Shown piece by piece: positions 1 through 7,258 of a stretch of 39,636 nucleotides of DNA (positions are counted from its first letter, which is position 1; the number at the start of each line of letters is the position of its first letter). The position numbers and the translations under genes were made by a program. A model generated the notes under the pieces. The model was not told the DNA's origin. It ran no database searches and saw nothing but the letters and a program-made list of their open reading frames with translations. This stretch comes from a virus. The DNA is taken from positions 1-39,636 of the IMG/VR virus record IMGVR_UViG_3300047446_000269. One strand, 5' to 3'.

Positions 1-1146
1 TTACGGCTGGTAAATATTCAGTGCCCGGCGGGTACGGCCTGAACTGAGGTAATCCGCGATATAATCTTGCGAAATCTCGCCGCTATAGCGCCCATCTTCG
101 TCCGTGATAGGCATCCACACCATATTGTGTTCGTAGAGTTTCGACAGCACGATACGCAGGTTATCTTCCGCACGCCCGGTCACGCGGAACGGGTGCAGCA
201 AATCAGCACACGAACCTGTGGCACCACGGGCTTCGCGACGTTTCACAAACCCCAATGGTTTTCCGTCACCGTCCACCACCGTAATTGAGCGCATATCGTT
301 GTCGTCCATGGTGCCGAATGCTTCCGGTAATGGCGTTGACGCTCGCGCGGTGATGGTCGGTTGCTGGTCAGTCACGTCACCGGCCTGCACCAGAAGCAGG
401 CGTTTTAGCGTGCGGTCCTGGCCGACAAACGAGCCAACAAATTCATTGGCCGGTTTAGCCAGCAGCTCATCGGGGCTGGCGCACTGCACGATTTTCCCCT
501 GGCGGAACACGGCGATACGGTCGCCCAGCTTCAGGGCTTCGTCGATATCGTGACTGACCAGCATCACAGTCTTCTTCAACTGGCGCTGCATTTCCAGAAA
601 CTCGTTCTGGATAACTTCACGGTTGATAGGGTCGACCGCGCCAAAAGGTTCATCCATCAGCAGCACCGGAGGGTCCGCCGCCAGCGCACGGATCACGCCA
701 ATACGCTGTTGCTGGCCACCGGACATTTCACGCGGGTATCGGTTCAGGAAGCGGTTCGGGTCGAGTGCCACCATGCTCATTAATTCGCTGGCACGCTCTT
801 TACAACGGGCTTTATCCCAACCCAACATGCGGGGCACGACGGTGATGTTTTCTTCAATCGTCATGTTCGGGAACAGGCCGATTTGCTGGATAACATAGCC
901 AATATTGCGGCGCAGCGTCACGGTATCCAGCTCGTTAGTGTTTTTACCGTTAATCAGGATATTGCCGCCGGTCGGCGCAATCAGGCGGTTGATCATTTTC
1001 AGCGTGGTGGTTTTACCGCAGCCGGAAGGGCCGAGCAGTACACACATTTCGCCTTCCGGCACATTGAGGCTGACGTTATCAACGGCGTTAAAGGTTTGGC
1101 CGTTCTTTTGAACGAACTGTTTTGTGAGATTTTCCAGTTTAATCAT
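1..1146 (-). CDS. osmV: Osmoprotectant ABC transporter ATP-binding protein OsmV
   Basis: Cytoplasmic ATPase of a binding-protein-dependent importer for glycine betaine and related osmoprotectants. The 381-residue protein has a Walker A motif (GPSGCGKTT, about residues 39-47), the ABC signature (SGGQQQR, about 143-149), Walker B (LLMDEP) and a switch histidine (SHD). Residues from about 250 to the end form a CBS-pair-like regulatory region. The length fits Salmonella OsmV of the OsmU system better than the shorter E. coli YehX. AAGGGG precedes the ATG. In relatives osmV is the first gene of osmVWXY, so the rest of the operon should lie beyond the left edge. The prophage integrase ends only 164 bp upstream, so phage DNA sits in or near the native promoter region. 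Confidence 0.93.
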   Translation of the reverse strand: MIKLENLTKQFVQKNGQTFNAVDNVSLNVPEGEMCVLLGPSGCGKTTTLKMINRLIAPTGGNILINGKNTNELDTVTLRRNIGYVIQQIGLFPNMTIEENITVVPRMLGWDKARCKERASELMSMVALDPNRFLNRYPREMSGGQQQRIGVIRALAADPPVLLMDEPFGAVDPINREVIQNEFLEMQRQLKKTVMLVSHDIDEALKLGDRIAVFRQGKIVQCASPDELLAKPANEFVGSFVGQDRTLKRLLLVQAGDVTDQQPTITARASTPLPEAFGTMDDNDMRSITVVDGDGKPLGFVKRREARGATGSCADLLHPFRVTGRAEDNLRIVLSKLYEHNMVWMPITDEDGRYSGEISQDYIADYLSSGRTRRALNIYQP

Positions 1147-1310
1147 TATCGAATCCCCTTAGGAGTCAGCACCAATTGCAGACGGTAAAGTAAGTAGTGC
1201 TGATAACGTACTGTAAAAAAGGAGTTTTTTTTCTTCCCCAAAACCCCTCCCCAAAACTTGAGTGAAAAGTAAATGTAGGCGAAGCGGCAAAATTTACATT
1301 CCGAACATTC
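1147..1310. other. Host-prophage junction, probable attL region (core not identified)
   Basis: Short gene-free stretch between osmV and the 3' end of the integrase gene. In lambda-type phages int reads toward the attachment core, so the left junction should lie here. I could not define a core, because no convincing duplicate was found at the right side of the window. It contains a G-rich run on the minus strand (three GGGG tracts, about 1236-1257), facing A and T runs (1216-1231), and a small inverted repeat (AATGTA/TACATT, 1272-1300). No tRNA gene fragment is visible. Confidence 0.45.
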
Positions 1311-2456
1311 TTAAACCGCCAAAACAACCCACTGATTGCTCCGGTCATTATTGTATTTATCTGTCATTTCCTGCGAAGCGTGCCCTAAAAGCAATTGAGT
1401 ATTTATGCCCTGTTTTCTGTAGAGCCGTTCAGCCAATGAACGCTGCTCATGAAAGGTGGGCAAAGTTTTTCCCGCTTCTGCTGTTATTCCTGCTAAGTCC
1501 CGAGCCTCAGCAAATTCTCTGCTCAAAGTTCCTTTCCCAACTTTTCCTCCCGCACTAACACCAACATGGTTTTTAGCGTGGTGAATCATGTACTGACTGA
1601 CGGCGCGGTCACGACAGCGGTTAATTACTTCTGCAAGGGTCATGTTGATCGCATCACAATACAACGAGAGTGGGAGAGCGATCTTTGTTCCGGTTTTCTC
1701 CTGCTCAATATGCAAAAGCTCATCCCATACATCTTTAAATTTCATCTTGGTGATATCGCCGAGGCGCTGACCCGTGGCAATGGCCAGAAGCATGGAATTT
1801 TGTGCCAGCGGCGGGCCTGATGCTGCAGCGTCAAATATCCTCCTCCATTCTGCAATCTGGAGTCGCTGCCGTTTCACTTCTGCCAATGGTTTCTTCGTGG
1901 CTAATGCTGGGTTAAAACCGGCGGGAACTTCGCCGGCATACTGAGCTTCTTTGAAAAGATCCACCCAAACGCTTCTGATTAATTGCGCCATCCTGAATTT
2001 TTCACGATCAATGTATTCCTCAAGGATCCCAGCCATCTCTCGCACACCAACTTTTTCAAGGAGCATATTTGGAATTCTTTCGGCCAGGATTAGCGCGCAG
2101 GATTTTCGGTTTACAACGGTCGATTTTGCCAGCTCGCCACGTGCCATTCGCTTATCTTGACCATCACAGTAACGAATAACCCATGCCTTTACTCTCAAGC
2201 CAGTAGCCTTTTCGCTTGCCTTTACCTCTTTCAGCGCCATGTCTATCAGGGCGTAAGACTGGCTGGTTTCTTGTTCAGCGAAAATGCGATTCAGCTCTAT
2301 GGCTGCTGTTTTCGCTGCACCAGTATCTGTACCAAAACCCTCAAATTTATTAGTAACAGGGTTGCGATATTGCCAGTAAATTTTATTGGTGCGTTTATCA
2401 AGCTTGCAATAAAGATTGGGTATATCGAGATTATGCTTGCGCGGTCTGGCGGCCAT
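1311..2456 (-). CDS. int: Lambda-type tyrosine integrase
   Basis: Site-specific recombinase that integrates and, with Xis, excises the prophage. The 381-residue protein has the lambda Int plan: an N-terminal arm-binding domain (about 1-65), a core-binding domain (about 85-185) and a C-terminal catalytic domain. Catalytic residues are all visible: Arg231 (ATGQRLGD), Lys254 (EQEKTGTK), His336 and Arg339 (FHEQRSL), His359 (LLGHAS) and Tyr368 (DKYNND). The sequence resembles lambda Int throughout (for example RSVWVDLFKEA and RSLAERLY). It overlaps the upstream excisionase gene by 26 bp, as is usual for int/xis pairs, and points toward osmV. The gene appears intact. Confidence 0.96.
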   Translation of the reverse strand: MAARPRKHNLDIPNLYCKLDKRTNKIYWQYRNPVTNKFEGFGTDTGAAKTAAIELNRIFAEQETSQSYALIDMALKEVKASEKATGLRVKAWVIRYCDGQDKRMARGELAKSTVVNRKSCALILAERIPNMLLEKVGVREMAGILEEYIDREKFRMAQLIRSVWVDLFKEAQYAGEVPAGFNPALATKKPLAEVKRQRLQIAEWRRIFDAAASGPPLAQNSMLLAIATGQRLGDITKMKFKDVWDELLHIEQEKTGTKIALPLSLYCDAINMTLAEVINRCRDRAVSQYMIHHAKNHVGVSAGGKVGKGTLSREFAEARDLAGITAEAGKTLPTFHEQRSLAERLYRKQGINTQLLLGHASQEMTDKYNNDRSNQWVVLAV

Positions 2457-2694
2457 GTAATGTTTTCTCCATCAGGGCTCGAGCCTTATCTGGAATGTTT
2501 TTAGGTATTTCGGGTTGGGCAATCATTCCAACAAATTGCGCATCTTCATCTACCACCCAAATCCGGCCTTGTTTTTTTGCTCTTGGGTAGGTTTGCCCAG
2601 TCTTTGCAATGCGGTGAAGCGCTGCATCTGAGAGTTCGTAACTGAACCCTTTTGGACCCATTGCCCACTCACGAATTGGAACATTTCGCCCCAT
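2431..2694 (-). CDS. xis: Excisionase (Xis), DUF1233/Exc-like
   Basis: Small DNA-bending directionality factor that works with the integrase in excision. The 87-residue product has an N-terminal winged-helix-like segment with IREWA near the start, a Tyr-Pro-x-x-Lys-Lys-x-Gly-Arg turn and a VDEDAQF strand, a pattern shared by enterobacterial phage excisionases. I chose the ATG at 2694 over the longer open frame (to 2826) because GGAGG lies four bases upstream and the protein then has family length. The 26-bp overlap with int supports coordinated translation. The family was assigned from memory of its pattern, not by a search. Confidence 0.8.
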   Translation of the reverse strand: MGRNVPIREWAMGPKGFSYELSDAALHRIAKTGQTYPRAKKQGRIWVVDEDAQFVGMIAQPEIPKNIPDKARALMEKTLHGRQTAQA

Positions 2695-2785
2695 AAAACC
2701 TCCGGGAGCGGCCTGAACTTTAAGGCACAGGCCGTGTGAAAACTGATTGCTGAAAATCATTACATTCAATGATGTCCGGATATCA

Positions 2786-2992
2786 TTAACGCCAGCCACT
2801 ACCGATCCCATTTCTGCCTGGCGCATGCCCTATATGGAATTTGTGGCAGAACTGGCATCGATATGCTCGCATTTGCCCCTGATGGCCATAACGACGGTGA
2901 AGCATCTTTATCGCTATAAATGCACCTTCCAGACTAGGGTGTTGCATCTTTCCATCGCATTGCTTACGACGCAGCCGGCGCTTACTTGCCAT
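2786..2992 (-). CDS. Small basic prophage protein with Cys/His pairs
   Basis: 68-residue protein, very basic at the N terminus (MASKRRLRRKQ), with Cys12 and a C-terminal YRCQFCHKFHIGH segment that could bind zinc. Similar small proteins occur beside xis in lambdoid prophages of enterics; no function is known to me. Its start overlaps the end of the DUF1187 gene by 11 bp, so it belongs to the leftward early operon. The 90 bp between it and xis carry no gene. Confidence 0.7.
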   Translation of the reverse strand: MASKRRLRRKQCDGKMQHPSLEGAFIAIKMLHRRYGHQGQMRAYRCQFCHKFHIGHAPGRNGIGSGWR

Positions 2993-3194
2993 TTGCGGAC
3001 ACCTTGCGCTTGCGGGGCAAACTGACGCATTTGAAATCCTTCACCAACACACGTTCTTCTGCTGTTTTCCCGGCTTCTTTAACCTGGGTGAACTTCTTTT
3101 CGCATTGGGTGCTGGTGAGCCTTTCTTTTGACATACAGGTCCATTCAACAGGCAGGCCGCCAGGTTTAAGAATTGTTGCGGTGATTTTGTACAT
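2982..3194 (-). CDS. DUF1187 family protein
   Basis: 70-residue protein of the DUF1187 type found in left arms of lambdoid prophages. It starts MYKITATI and has the SKERLT..QCEK pattern of that family; the role is unknown. The start codon overlaps the stop of the RecE-like gene (TGATG), which indicates translational coupling. The C terminus is rich in Lys and Arg. Confidence 0.8.
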   Translation of the reverse strand: MYKITATILKPGGLPVEWTCMSKERLTSTQCEKKFTQVKEAGKTAEERVLVKDFKCVSLPRKRKVSANGK

Positions 3195-4831
3195 CAGTCG
3201 CTCTCCCTGTCGGCTGCATTGGCGAGGGTGATGGCCATCTCTGCAATTTCATCGAAAACACTGAAGCAGGCTGGGTTAGCGCATAACCCCTGAATGGCTG
3301 CAATAGTTAGCTGCTGGCGATAGGTAAGAGCAGGTGAAGTGGTGGCGTGAACTGCCTGAGCATGAATCTCTTCTGGCTCCGGGCGAGGCTTTACCTTAAT
3401 AACGGGTTTCTCGATGACTGCCGGTGCGGGTAGTTCGGTACGCAATTCAGTAATAGTATCCAGGGCAACTATCTGGCGCTTTGCTTCATTATCAGACCAT
3501 GCATCGAGATTGCTGGTGGTCACGTGATGAATTTCTTCATCGCTGAGATCAGGAGATAGGCAGAATTCAGTGGCTGCGATGTCAGCAAGAAGAAGAGGGA
3601 ACACTTCCGGGATAAGATGGCCGGTGCAGGTAACGACCCCTTCAGCTTCTTCTTTCCCCATCACGTCAGTGCAGCCAGAAAGCAGGGCGTTAATAGCGTG
3701 GCTGATTTCAATCTCCCGGTCGCTCATCAACACGCGGGTATCTTCAGAACCTACTTCCTGCGTCGGTTCGCCATCACCAGCTGCATTTTCTGCCAACTTG
3801 CCATCTTCTGAGCTGTCAGTGACCAGAACATCTGCTGTGTTCTGCGAGCTCTGTTCGTTCTCATCTTCTTCCTCTGCATCACCATTCACACCCAGATAAT
3901 CTAGGATGGCGCGGCGGTATGACACGATCCCTTTATCTTCGTTAAAATCAACAGAGCGGATGGCGTTGCCAAGCAGTCTGTCGCTGAAATTTTCAAGAGT
4001 AGGCTGTATGTAGGTAAGAGCCTTATGGGCACGGATAAATGCGGGGTATTCGCACTTTCGCTGGTTCGTTGCGTCGGACAGTATTTCGGGAGTTACCTCG
4101 TCAAGCTCGACGGTAGGGGCGTTAATGGCGACTGCAATTTTTTGCTCAAAGGTCAGCGAAACATATTCATGTACGGTGGCGGGCTTTACTTCCGCTGGCG
4201 TGTCGCGGTTTTCTGGCGGTGTATCCAGCCACTTTTCCATGAATTTCAGGTAGTCAGGCCATTTTGCTGTCGATTTTACTTTTTCGCGTGCATCCGCCAT
4301 TAGCGCTACCTGACGATCAGGGAATAATGCCAAAACGCGAGGAAGGCGGGTGATGGCCTCGTACATCTCACGTTCTGGGCTGGTTTCATCATCGTTGGTC
4401 AGGTCAATGGCAAGACTGTACTCAGCCTTGGTAATGTTTTCTGTGCGACCAAACAGAACCAGCAATGCTGCGCGAGGGTTGGTAGAACATTTAGAGATCT
4501 CAATGAATTCAGGTTCTCCTGTAATTGCAGTGTGTGGCGTTTCAACTTCCGTATTTGCAGGGATAAACTCAATATTTCCGGTTTCTTTATTCCAGACAAA
4601 ATCAGTCGACCATTCATTAAGTGCTGGCCTATCATTTCCTGTACTGTCTTCAATGATTTTTCCGTCAAAATAATGCTCGGCAATCTCAGGGTATTCCTGA
4701 AAGAATGCACCAGTAATAATTGCCCCTGCTGCCTTTTTATTTGGTGCGCTTTTCAGAACTGAAAGTGTTTGTAAGTTAAGTTTGTCTGCCGGTGCTTTTT
4801 TAGGAATAAAACAGCCAATAAATGATTTCAT
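3194..4831 (-). CDS. RecE-like protein lacking the exonuclease domain
   Basis: 545-residue protein resembling the long N-terminal region of exonuclease VIII (RecE). RecE of the Rac prophage is 866 residues, with nuclease activity confined to about the last 260. Here the protein ends just after a segment resembling the pre-nuclease part (TYRQQLTIAAIQGLCANPA); no RecB-type nuclease motifs (such as the D-x-K-T strand) are present, and no recT/bet-like annealing gene follows. Acidic, Ser/Glu-rich linkers occupy about 310-370. The frame is open over its whole length with GAGG upstream, so it is a stable truncated form, not a decayed frame. A function for the non-nuclease part is unknown to me. Confidence 0.7.
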   Translation of the reverse strand: MKSFIGCFIPKKAPADKLNLQTLSVLKSAPNKKAAGAIITGAFFQEYPEIAEHYFDGKIIEDSTGNDRPALNEWSTDFVWNKETGNIEFIPANTEVETPHTAITGEPEFIEISKCSTNPRAALLVLFGRTENITKAEYSLAIDLTNDDETSPEREMYEAITRLPRVLALFPDRQVALMADAREKVKSTAKWPDYLKFMEKWLDTPPENRDTPAEVKPATVHEYVSLTFEQKIAVAINAPTVELDEVTPEILSDATNQRKCEYPAFIRAHKALTYIQPTLENFSDRLLGNAIRSVDFNEDKGIVSYRRAILDYLGVNGDAEEEDENEQSSQNTADVLVTDSSEDGKLAENAAGDGEPTQEVGSEDTRVLMSDREIEISHAINALLSGCTDVMGKEEAEGVVTCTGHLIPEVFPLLLADIAATEFCLSPDLSDEEIHHVTTSNLDAWSDNEAKRQIVALDTITELRTELPAPAVIEKPVIKVKPRPEPEEIHAQAVHATTSPALTYRQQLTIAAIQGLCANPACFSVFDEIAEMAITLANAADRESD

Positions 4832-4845
4832 AAATGCCTCATCAA

Positions 4846-5040
4846 TTAACGGAATGTGCGTGCATATACAGATTTTCTGTATTGGCTACGGACACTCTGG
4901 AATTTAGCTTGCTGGTTTTTCTTTGCTATACAATTAGCGCAGTAGTAAACAGTACGACTGGCATAGCCCTTACCAACCTGCCGACGGGTTAACTCCGCAT
5001 CTTCAAAGTGGCAGGTGCAGCAGGAACAGACCCTGCTCAT
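4846..5040 (-). CDS. Small zinc-finger-like prophage protein (YdaE-like)
   Basis: 64-residue basic protein with clustered cysteines at the N terminus (Cys5, 7, 8, 10) and a second pair at Cys34/Cys37 (YYCANC), the arrangement of a small zinc ribbon. The cysteine layout recalls YdaE, the zinc-binding protein next to recE/recT in the Rac prophage, and the gene likewise adjoins a recE-like gene. It overlaps the upstream gene by ATGA. Function is unknown. Confidence 0.65.
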   Translation of the reverse strand: MSRVCSCCTCHFEDAELTRRQVGKGYASRTVYYCANCIAKKNQQAKFQSVRSQYRKSVYARTFR

Positions 5041-5309
5041 GCTGTTAAGTCCACATACCCAATGGTTTGGGGCGAATGGTGCCGAGTCCTAATTTCCGCC
5101 TCGCGAATCAAAAACCAGATACGAGTTACTTCTTCTAATGCGCAGTGATGACAGGGATAAGTGTCGTGAATAATCCCACCTGGAAATTTAACCGTTACAG
5201 TTTTGTCGTTGTTGAAAACGAAATAAGAAAATACATTTTCGTCTGCAATTGTTTCTGCAACATCGTGACTGATTTTATTAAGCGTGAAAATTTGAGAAAA
5301 CATAACCAA
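5037..5309 (-). CDS. Hypothetical early-left prophage protein
   Basis: 90-residue protein of unknown function. It has a helical N terminus followed by a beta-like FVFNNDKTVTVKFPGG segment and a Cys-His-His-Cys cluster (PCHHCALEE). Its 3' end overlaps the next gene by four bases (ATGA), placing it in the leftward operon. AAAGG lies upstream of the ATG. I recognise no family. Confidence 0.65.
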   Translation of the reverse strand: MVMFSQIFTLNKISHDVAETIADENVFSYFVFNNDKTVTVKFPGGIIHDTYPCHHCALEEVTRIWFLIREAEIRTRHHSPQTIGYVDLTA

Positions 5310-5434
5310 CCTTTATTTAGAATAAGTAATTCCCTGCCGATTAAGGCATGTATTTGGAGTTCTTAAATTTGGCTTGTAGAAATCCCGTCGCATTATTAGC
5401 CGACATTACTTCTGGTGTTTTATTTGTCCGGAGT

Positions 5435-5623
5435 CTATTCCGTCATAGCTGGTTGTTCGCCAGAATGGATAATCTCATCAACTGGATAACATTCGCCACT
5501 AACATGCTGCTCAATTGCAGCTTCTTCACACTTCTCCTGGCTGTAATAAAACCCCAGAACCACTTCCTGATAATCACCGTTGGTCATGCCTAAAGTCAGC
5601 ACTAGCGCAAAGAGGGCGCTCAT
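5435..5623 (-). CDS. DUF1482 family protein
   Basis: 62-residue protein typical of DUF1482, a small family in left arms of enterobacterial prophages. Visible family features are the hydrophobic start MSALFALVLTL, the VVLGFYYSQEKCEEAA helix and the SGECYPVDEI segment. The hydrophobic N terminus could be a signal or membrane anchor, and the two later cysteines could pair. It overlaps the upstream gene by one base (TAATG). About 110 bp without a gene follow it. Confidence 0.8.
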   Translation of the reverse strand: MSALFALVLTLGMTNGDYQEVVLGFYYSQEKCEEAAIEQHVSGECYPVDEIIHSGEQPAMTE

Positions 5624-5823
5624 TAGTGGGTTCCTGCTGGTTCAAGGTTTGGCTCAACTGAGTGTGAAGCGTAAGGGCGGCGAATATGACGCAAGTTCCC
5701 CTGCGGCTCATGCCAGTAAGTGCCTTCACGATAATCAAATGAAACCAGCCATGCTGCGCCGGTTCGTCCGTTGCGCATTGGTATAGCGCGACCGTTTTTT
5801 GGTACTGATTGGTTAATTGCCAT
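5623..5823 (-). CDS. Hypothetical small prophage protein, first gene of the left operon
   Basis: 66-residue protein without a recognised function. It has a central AAWLVSFDYREGTYWH stretch and many aromatic residues. A good ribosome binding site (AAAGGGG) precedes the ATG. It is the first gene downstream of the leftward promoter at 5912-5939 and is coupled to the DUF1482 gene by TAATG. Confidence 0.65.
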   Translation of the reverse strand: MAINQSVPKNGRAIPMRNGRTGAAWLVSFDYREGTYWHEPQGNLRHIRRPYASHSVEPNLEPAGTH

Positions 5824-5911
5824 AGTAATCCCCTTTCTTTGCCATTATCGCCAGGCTGGCGGAACGTTTTGAATCTGTCGCGCCGCAGTTGTGCTTTGCT
5901 TAGATATGCAT

Positions 5912-5951
5912 ATGCTAGCATTAAGCTAACACATGTCAACATTAGGCTGGC
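5912..5951 (-). promoter_or_regulatory. PL promoter with two operators (OL1, OL2)
   Basis: Read on the minus strand, a consensus -35 TTGACA (5939-5934) is followed after 16 bp by TAGCAT (5917-5912), directed into the left operon. Two 17-bp imperfect palindromes with half-site consensus near GTTAGCAT overlap it: OL1 at 5914-5930 and OL2 at 5935-5951. Their starts are 21 bp apart, two helical turns. The -35/operator block is nearly identical to that of PR (6456-6496), as expected for a common repressor/Cro control. Confidence 0.7.
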
Positions 5952-5970
5952 AAAATTAAGGTGAGAAAAT

Positions 5971-5996
5971 AAAAAAAGCCGCACTGATGGCGGCTT
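5971..5996 (-). terminator. Rho-independent terminator of the repressor gene
   Basis: AAGCCGC (5976-5982) pairs with GCGGCTT (5990-5996) around a seven-base loop; on the minus strand the stem is followed by a run of seven T. It lies 39 bp beyond the repressor stop codon and would separate repressor transcription from the PL operon. Confidence 0.8.
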
Positions 5997-6034
5997 GGAA
6001 AGCGATTATTTAACTACTATGTTATTGATTAGCT

Positions 6035-6409
6035 TTATTTATTTTCGAAATACTTACCGTAGAATTTTTTTAGTTCATCCAGCCGCATTTCAAATACAGC
6101 GATCATGTTGGCTCGCTCAACACTAGGAAATTCCCTGTAGAGCTTAACTAGTCTCAATTCTTCATCAGTAAATTGCTCGGTTCCCGGTGATTCTTCGCCT
6201 AGCAACCAAGCTAATGAAACACCAGTGTGCCCAGCCAGCTTAGAAGCCGCCTCTTTACTGATGCTTCCCCGCTTGAACCAGCCATTGACAGAGGCTCTGC
6301 TGACGCCAGTAATTCTCGCCATATCAGCTTTGGAGACATGCTTAGTCTCTATGATTTCGTTTAAACGCTGTGTTACCAGCGGGAGTTCAGAGTTTTTATC
6401 GTTTTCCAT
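6035..6409 (-). CDS. Prophage repressor, short form without peptidase domain
   Basis: 124-residue XRE-type helix-turn-helix protein that should maintain lysogeny by binding the operators at PL and PR. The DNA-binding domain spans about residues 10-70 (SKADMARITGVSRASVNGWFKRG as helix-turn-helix). The C-terminal part is a short helical segment, probably for dimerisation. The S24 self-cleavage domain found in lambda CI and P22 C2 is absent, so RecA-stimulated autocleavage is not expected. The gene is divergent from the Cro-like gene. No ribosome binding site precedes the ATG, and the TATAAT box is only six bases upstream, consistent with a leaderless mRNA. Confidence 0.85.
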   Translation of the reverse strand: MENDKNSELPLVTQRLNEIIETKHVSKADMARITGVSRASVNGWFKRGSISKEAASKLAGHTGVSLAWLLGEESPGTEQFTDEELRLVKLYREFPSVERANMIAVFEMRLDELKKFYGKYFENK

Positions 6410-6415
6410 GTCGAC

Positions 6416-6445
6416 ATTATAAGCCAGAGGCTAACACCCCAACAA
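6416..6445 (-). promoter_or_regulatory. PRM-like promoter with leaderless start, and third operator
   Basis: On the minus strand a perfect TATAAT (6421-6416) ends six bases before the repressor ATG (6409-6407). Normal start-site spacing then places +1 at or next to the A of ATG, as in lambda PRM. The -35 region is weak (TTGTTG at 6445-6440, spacing 18), as expected for an activated promoter. An operator-like palindrome (6419-6435; GTTAGCC and ATAAGCC halves) overlaps the -10 box and could mediate autorepression. Confidence 0.6.
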
Positions 6446-6455
6446 CACAGCAGGA

Positions 6456-6496
6456 TGATGGTTAATGTTGACAACTGTTAGCATAATGCTTACAGT
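6456..6496 (+). promoter_or_regulatory. PR promoter with two operators
   Basis: Consensus -35 TTGACA (6468-6473) with a -10 near TACAGT (6491-6496) after 17 bp, directed at the Cro-like gene. A 17-bp palindrome, GTTAGCATAATGCTTAC (6477-6493), fills the spacer. A second, weaker site (6456-6472) overlaps the -35 box, again with starts 21 bp apart. The arrangement mirrors the PL region. Confidence 0.7.
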
Positions 6497-6525
6497 TGTT
6501 TTTATCAGATTAACAGGAGAATCCC

Positions 6526-6783
6526 GTGACCAAAATTCAAACCGGCCTTGATAAAGCGATCTGCGCATTCGGTAGTCAGAGAAAGCTTGCTCAGGCACTT
6601 GGAATTAGCGCTCCAACCTTGAACCGGGTTGTAAAAAAGTACTCTGGCAATATTCCACCCAAATATTTGGCGATGATTTACGAGTTAACGGGTGTAACAC
6701 CACATGAGGTTCGCCCTGATTTATATCCAAACCCAACTGATTGCCTGCCTACGAGTAATCAGAATATCACTCCAGCCTCTTAA
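6526..6783 (+). CDS. Cro-like regulator (YdaS family)
   Basis: 85-residue helix-turn-helix protein, first gene of the rightward operon, occupying the place of cro. The YdaS-like domain covers about residues 5-65 (AFGSQRKLAQALGISAPTLNRVVKK as helix-turn-helix, with a C-terminal YELTGVTPHEVRPD signature). GTG is the start codon, with AGGAGA five bases upstream. YdaS proteins were first listed as antitoxins, but later work treats YdaS/YdaT of CP-933P as Cro- and CII-type regulators, which suits this position. It likely shares the operators at PL and PR with the repressor. Confidence 0.85.
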   Translation: MTKIQTGLDKAICAFGSQRKLAQALGISAPTLNRVVKKYSGNIPPKYLAMIYELTGVTPHEVRPDLYPNPTDCLPTSNQNITPAS

Positions 6784-6793
6784 GGACTGATTT

Positions 6794-7249
6794 ATGGAAA
6801 TCAAAACTCTGCATATCGAGCTTGAAGCATGGGCTGCAAAGAAGGGCTGGAAGTACGTTGTCGAGCTGATTACAAGGCATCAACAGGGTGAGCTGCTTGA
6901 GACTCTTGATGACTTGGTTGATGGCGATGAATTCGCTCGCCGGGTCCATAACAACAAGCAGCGCATCCAACGAGCATTCGAAGGAACGTCAAAGAAACAC
7001 CAACTGCATGCCGCATTGCTGGCACCGGCAGTTCGCGCAGCCATCGATGCAGAACTTGCTATGCAAAAAGACGAACAGCACAGAGTCGCTGCTTCCAGCA
7101 AGGAACACTCAGAGGTTATTTGCGCCGTGCTAACCGGGGCGCCACTGGCCGTTATTCAGAAAGAAGCCATTGAAGCAATTAACTCGATCGCCGTGTTTGT
7201 TCCTGGTCTTGTTGTGCAGTTTGCACATGTTGGCCAGCAGCTGCTGTAG
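6794..7249 (+). CDS. YdaT-like (CII-equivalent) transcription regulator
   Basis: 151-residue protein matching the YdaT pattern: an MEIKTLHIE start, a KKGWKYVVELIT helix, then NNKQRIQRAFEG, equivalent to the DNA-contacting region of YdaT. Originally called a toxin, YdaT of the CP-933P prophage has been described as a functional counterpart of CII. The gene follows the YdaS-like gene after 10 bp, the standard ydaS-ydaT order, so it most likely helps choose between lysis and lysogeny. Toxicity on overproduction is possible. Confidence 0.75.
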   Translation: MEIKTLHIELEAWAAKKGWKYVVELITRHQQGELLETLDDLVDGDEFARRVHNNKQRIQRAFEGTSKKHQLHAALLAPAVRAAIDAELAMQKDEQHRVAASSKEHSEVICAVLTGAPLAVIQKEAIEAINSIAVFVPGLVVQFAHVGQQLL

Positions 7250-7258
7250 GGGGAGGGT

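Noticed and set aside
1289-1298. Ten-base identity AAAATTTACA with 36987-36996 as possible attL/attR core
   Set aside because: It is AT-rich and does not extend beyond ten bases. The left copy lies only 13 bp from the int stop, leaving no room for the arm sites expected between core and int. A chance match is likely.
5574-5984. 136-codon minus-strand frame over the left promoter region
   Set aside because: It crosses PL, the repressor terminator and two supported small genes in another frame.
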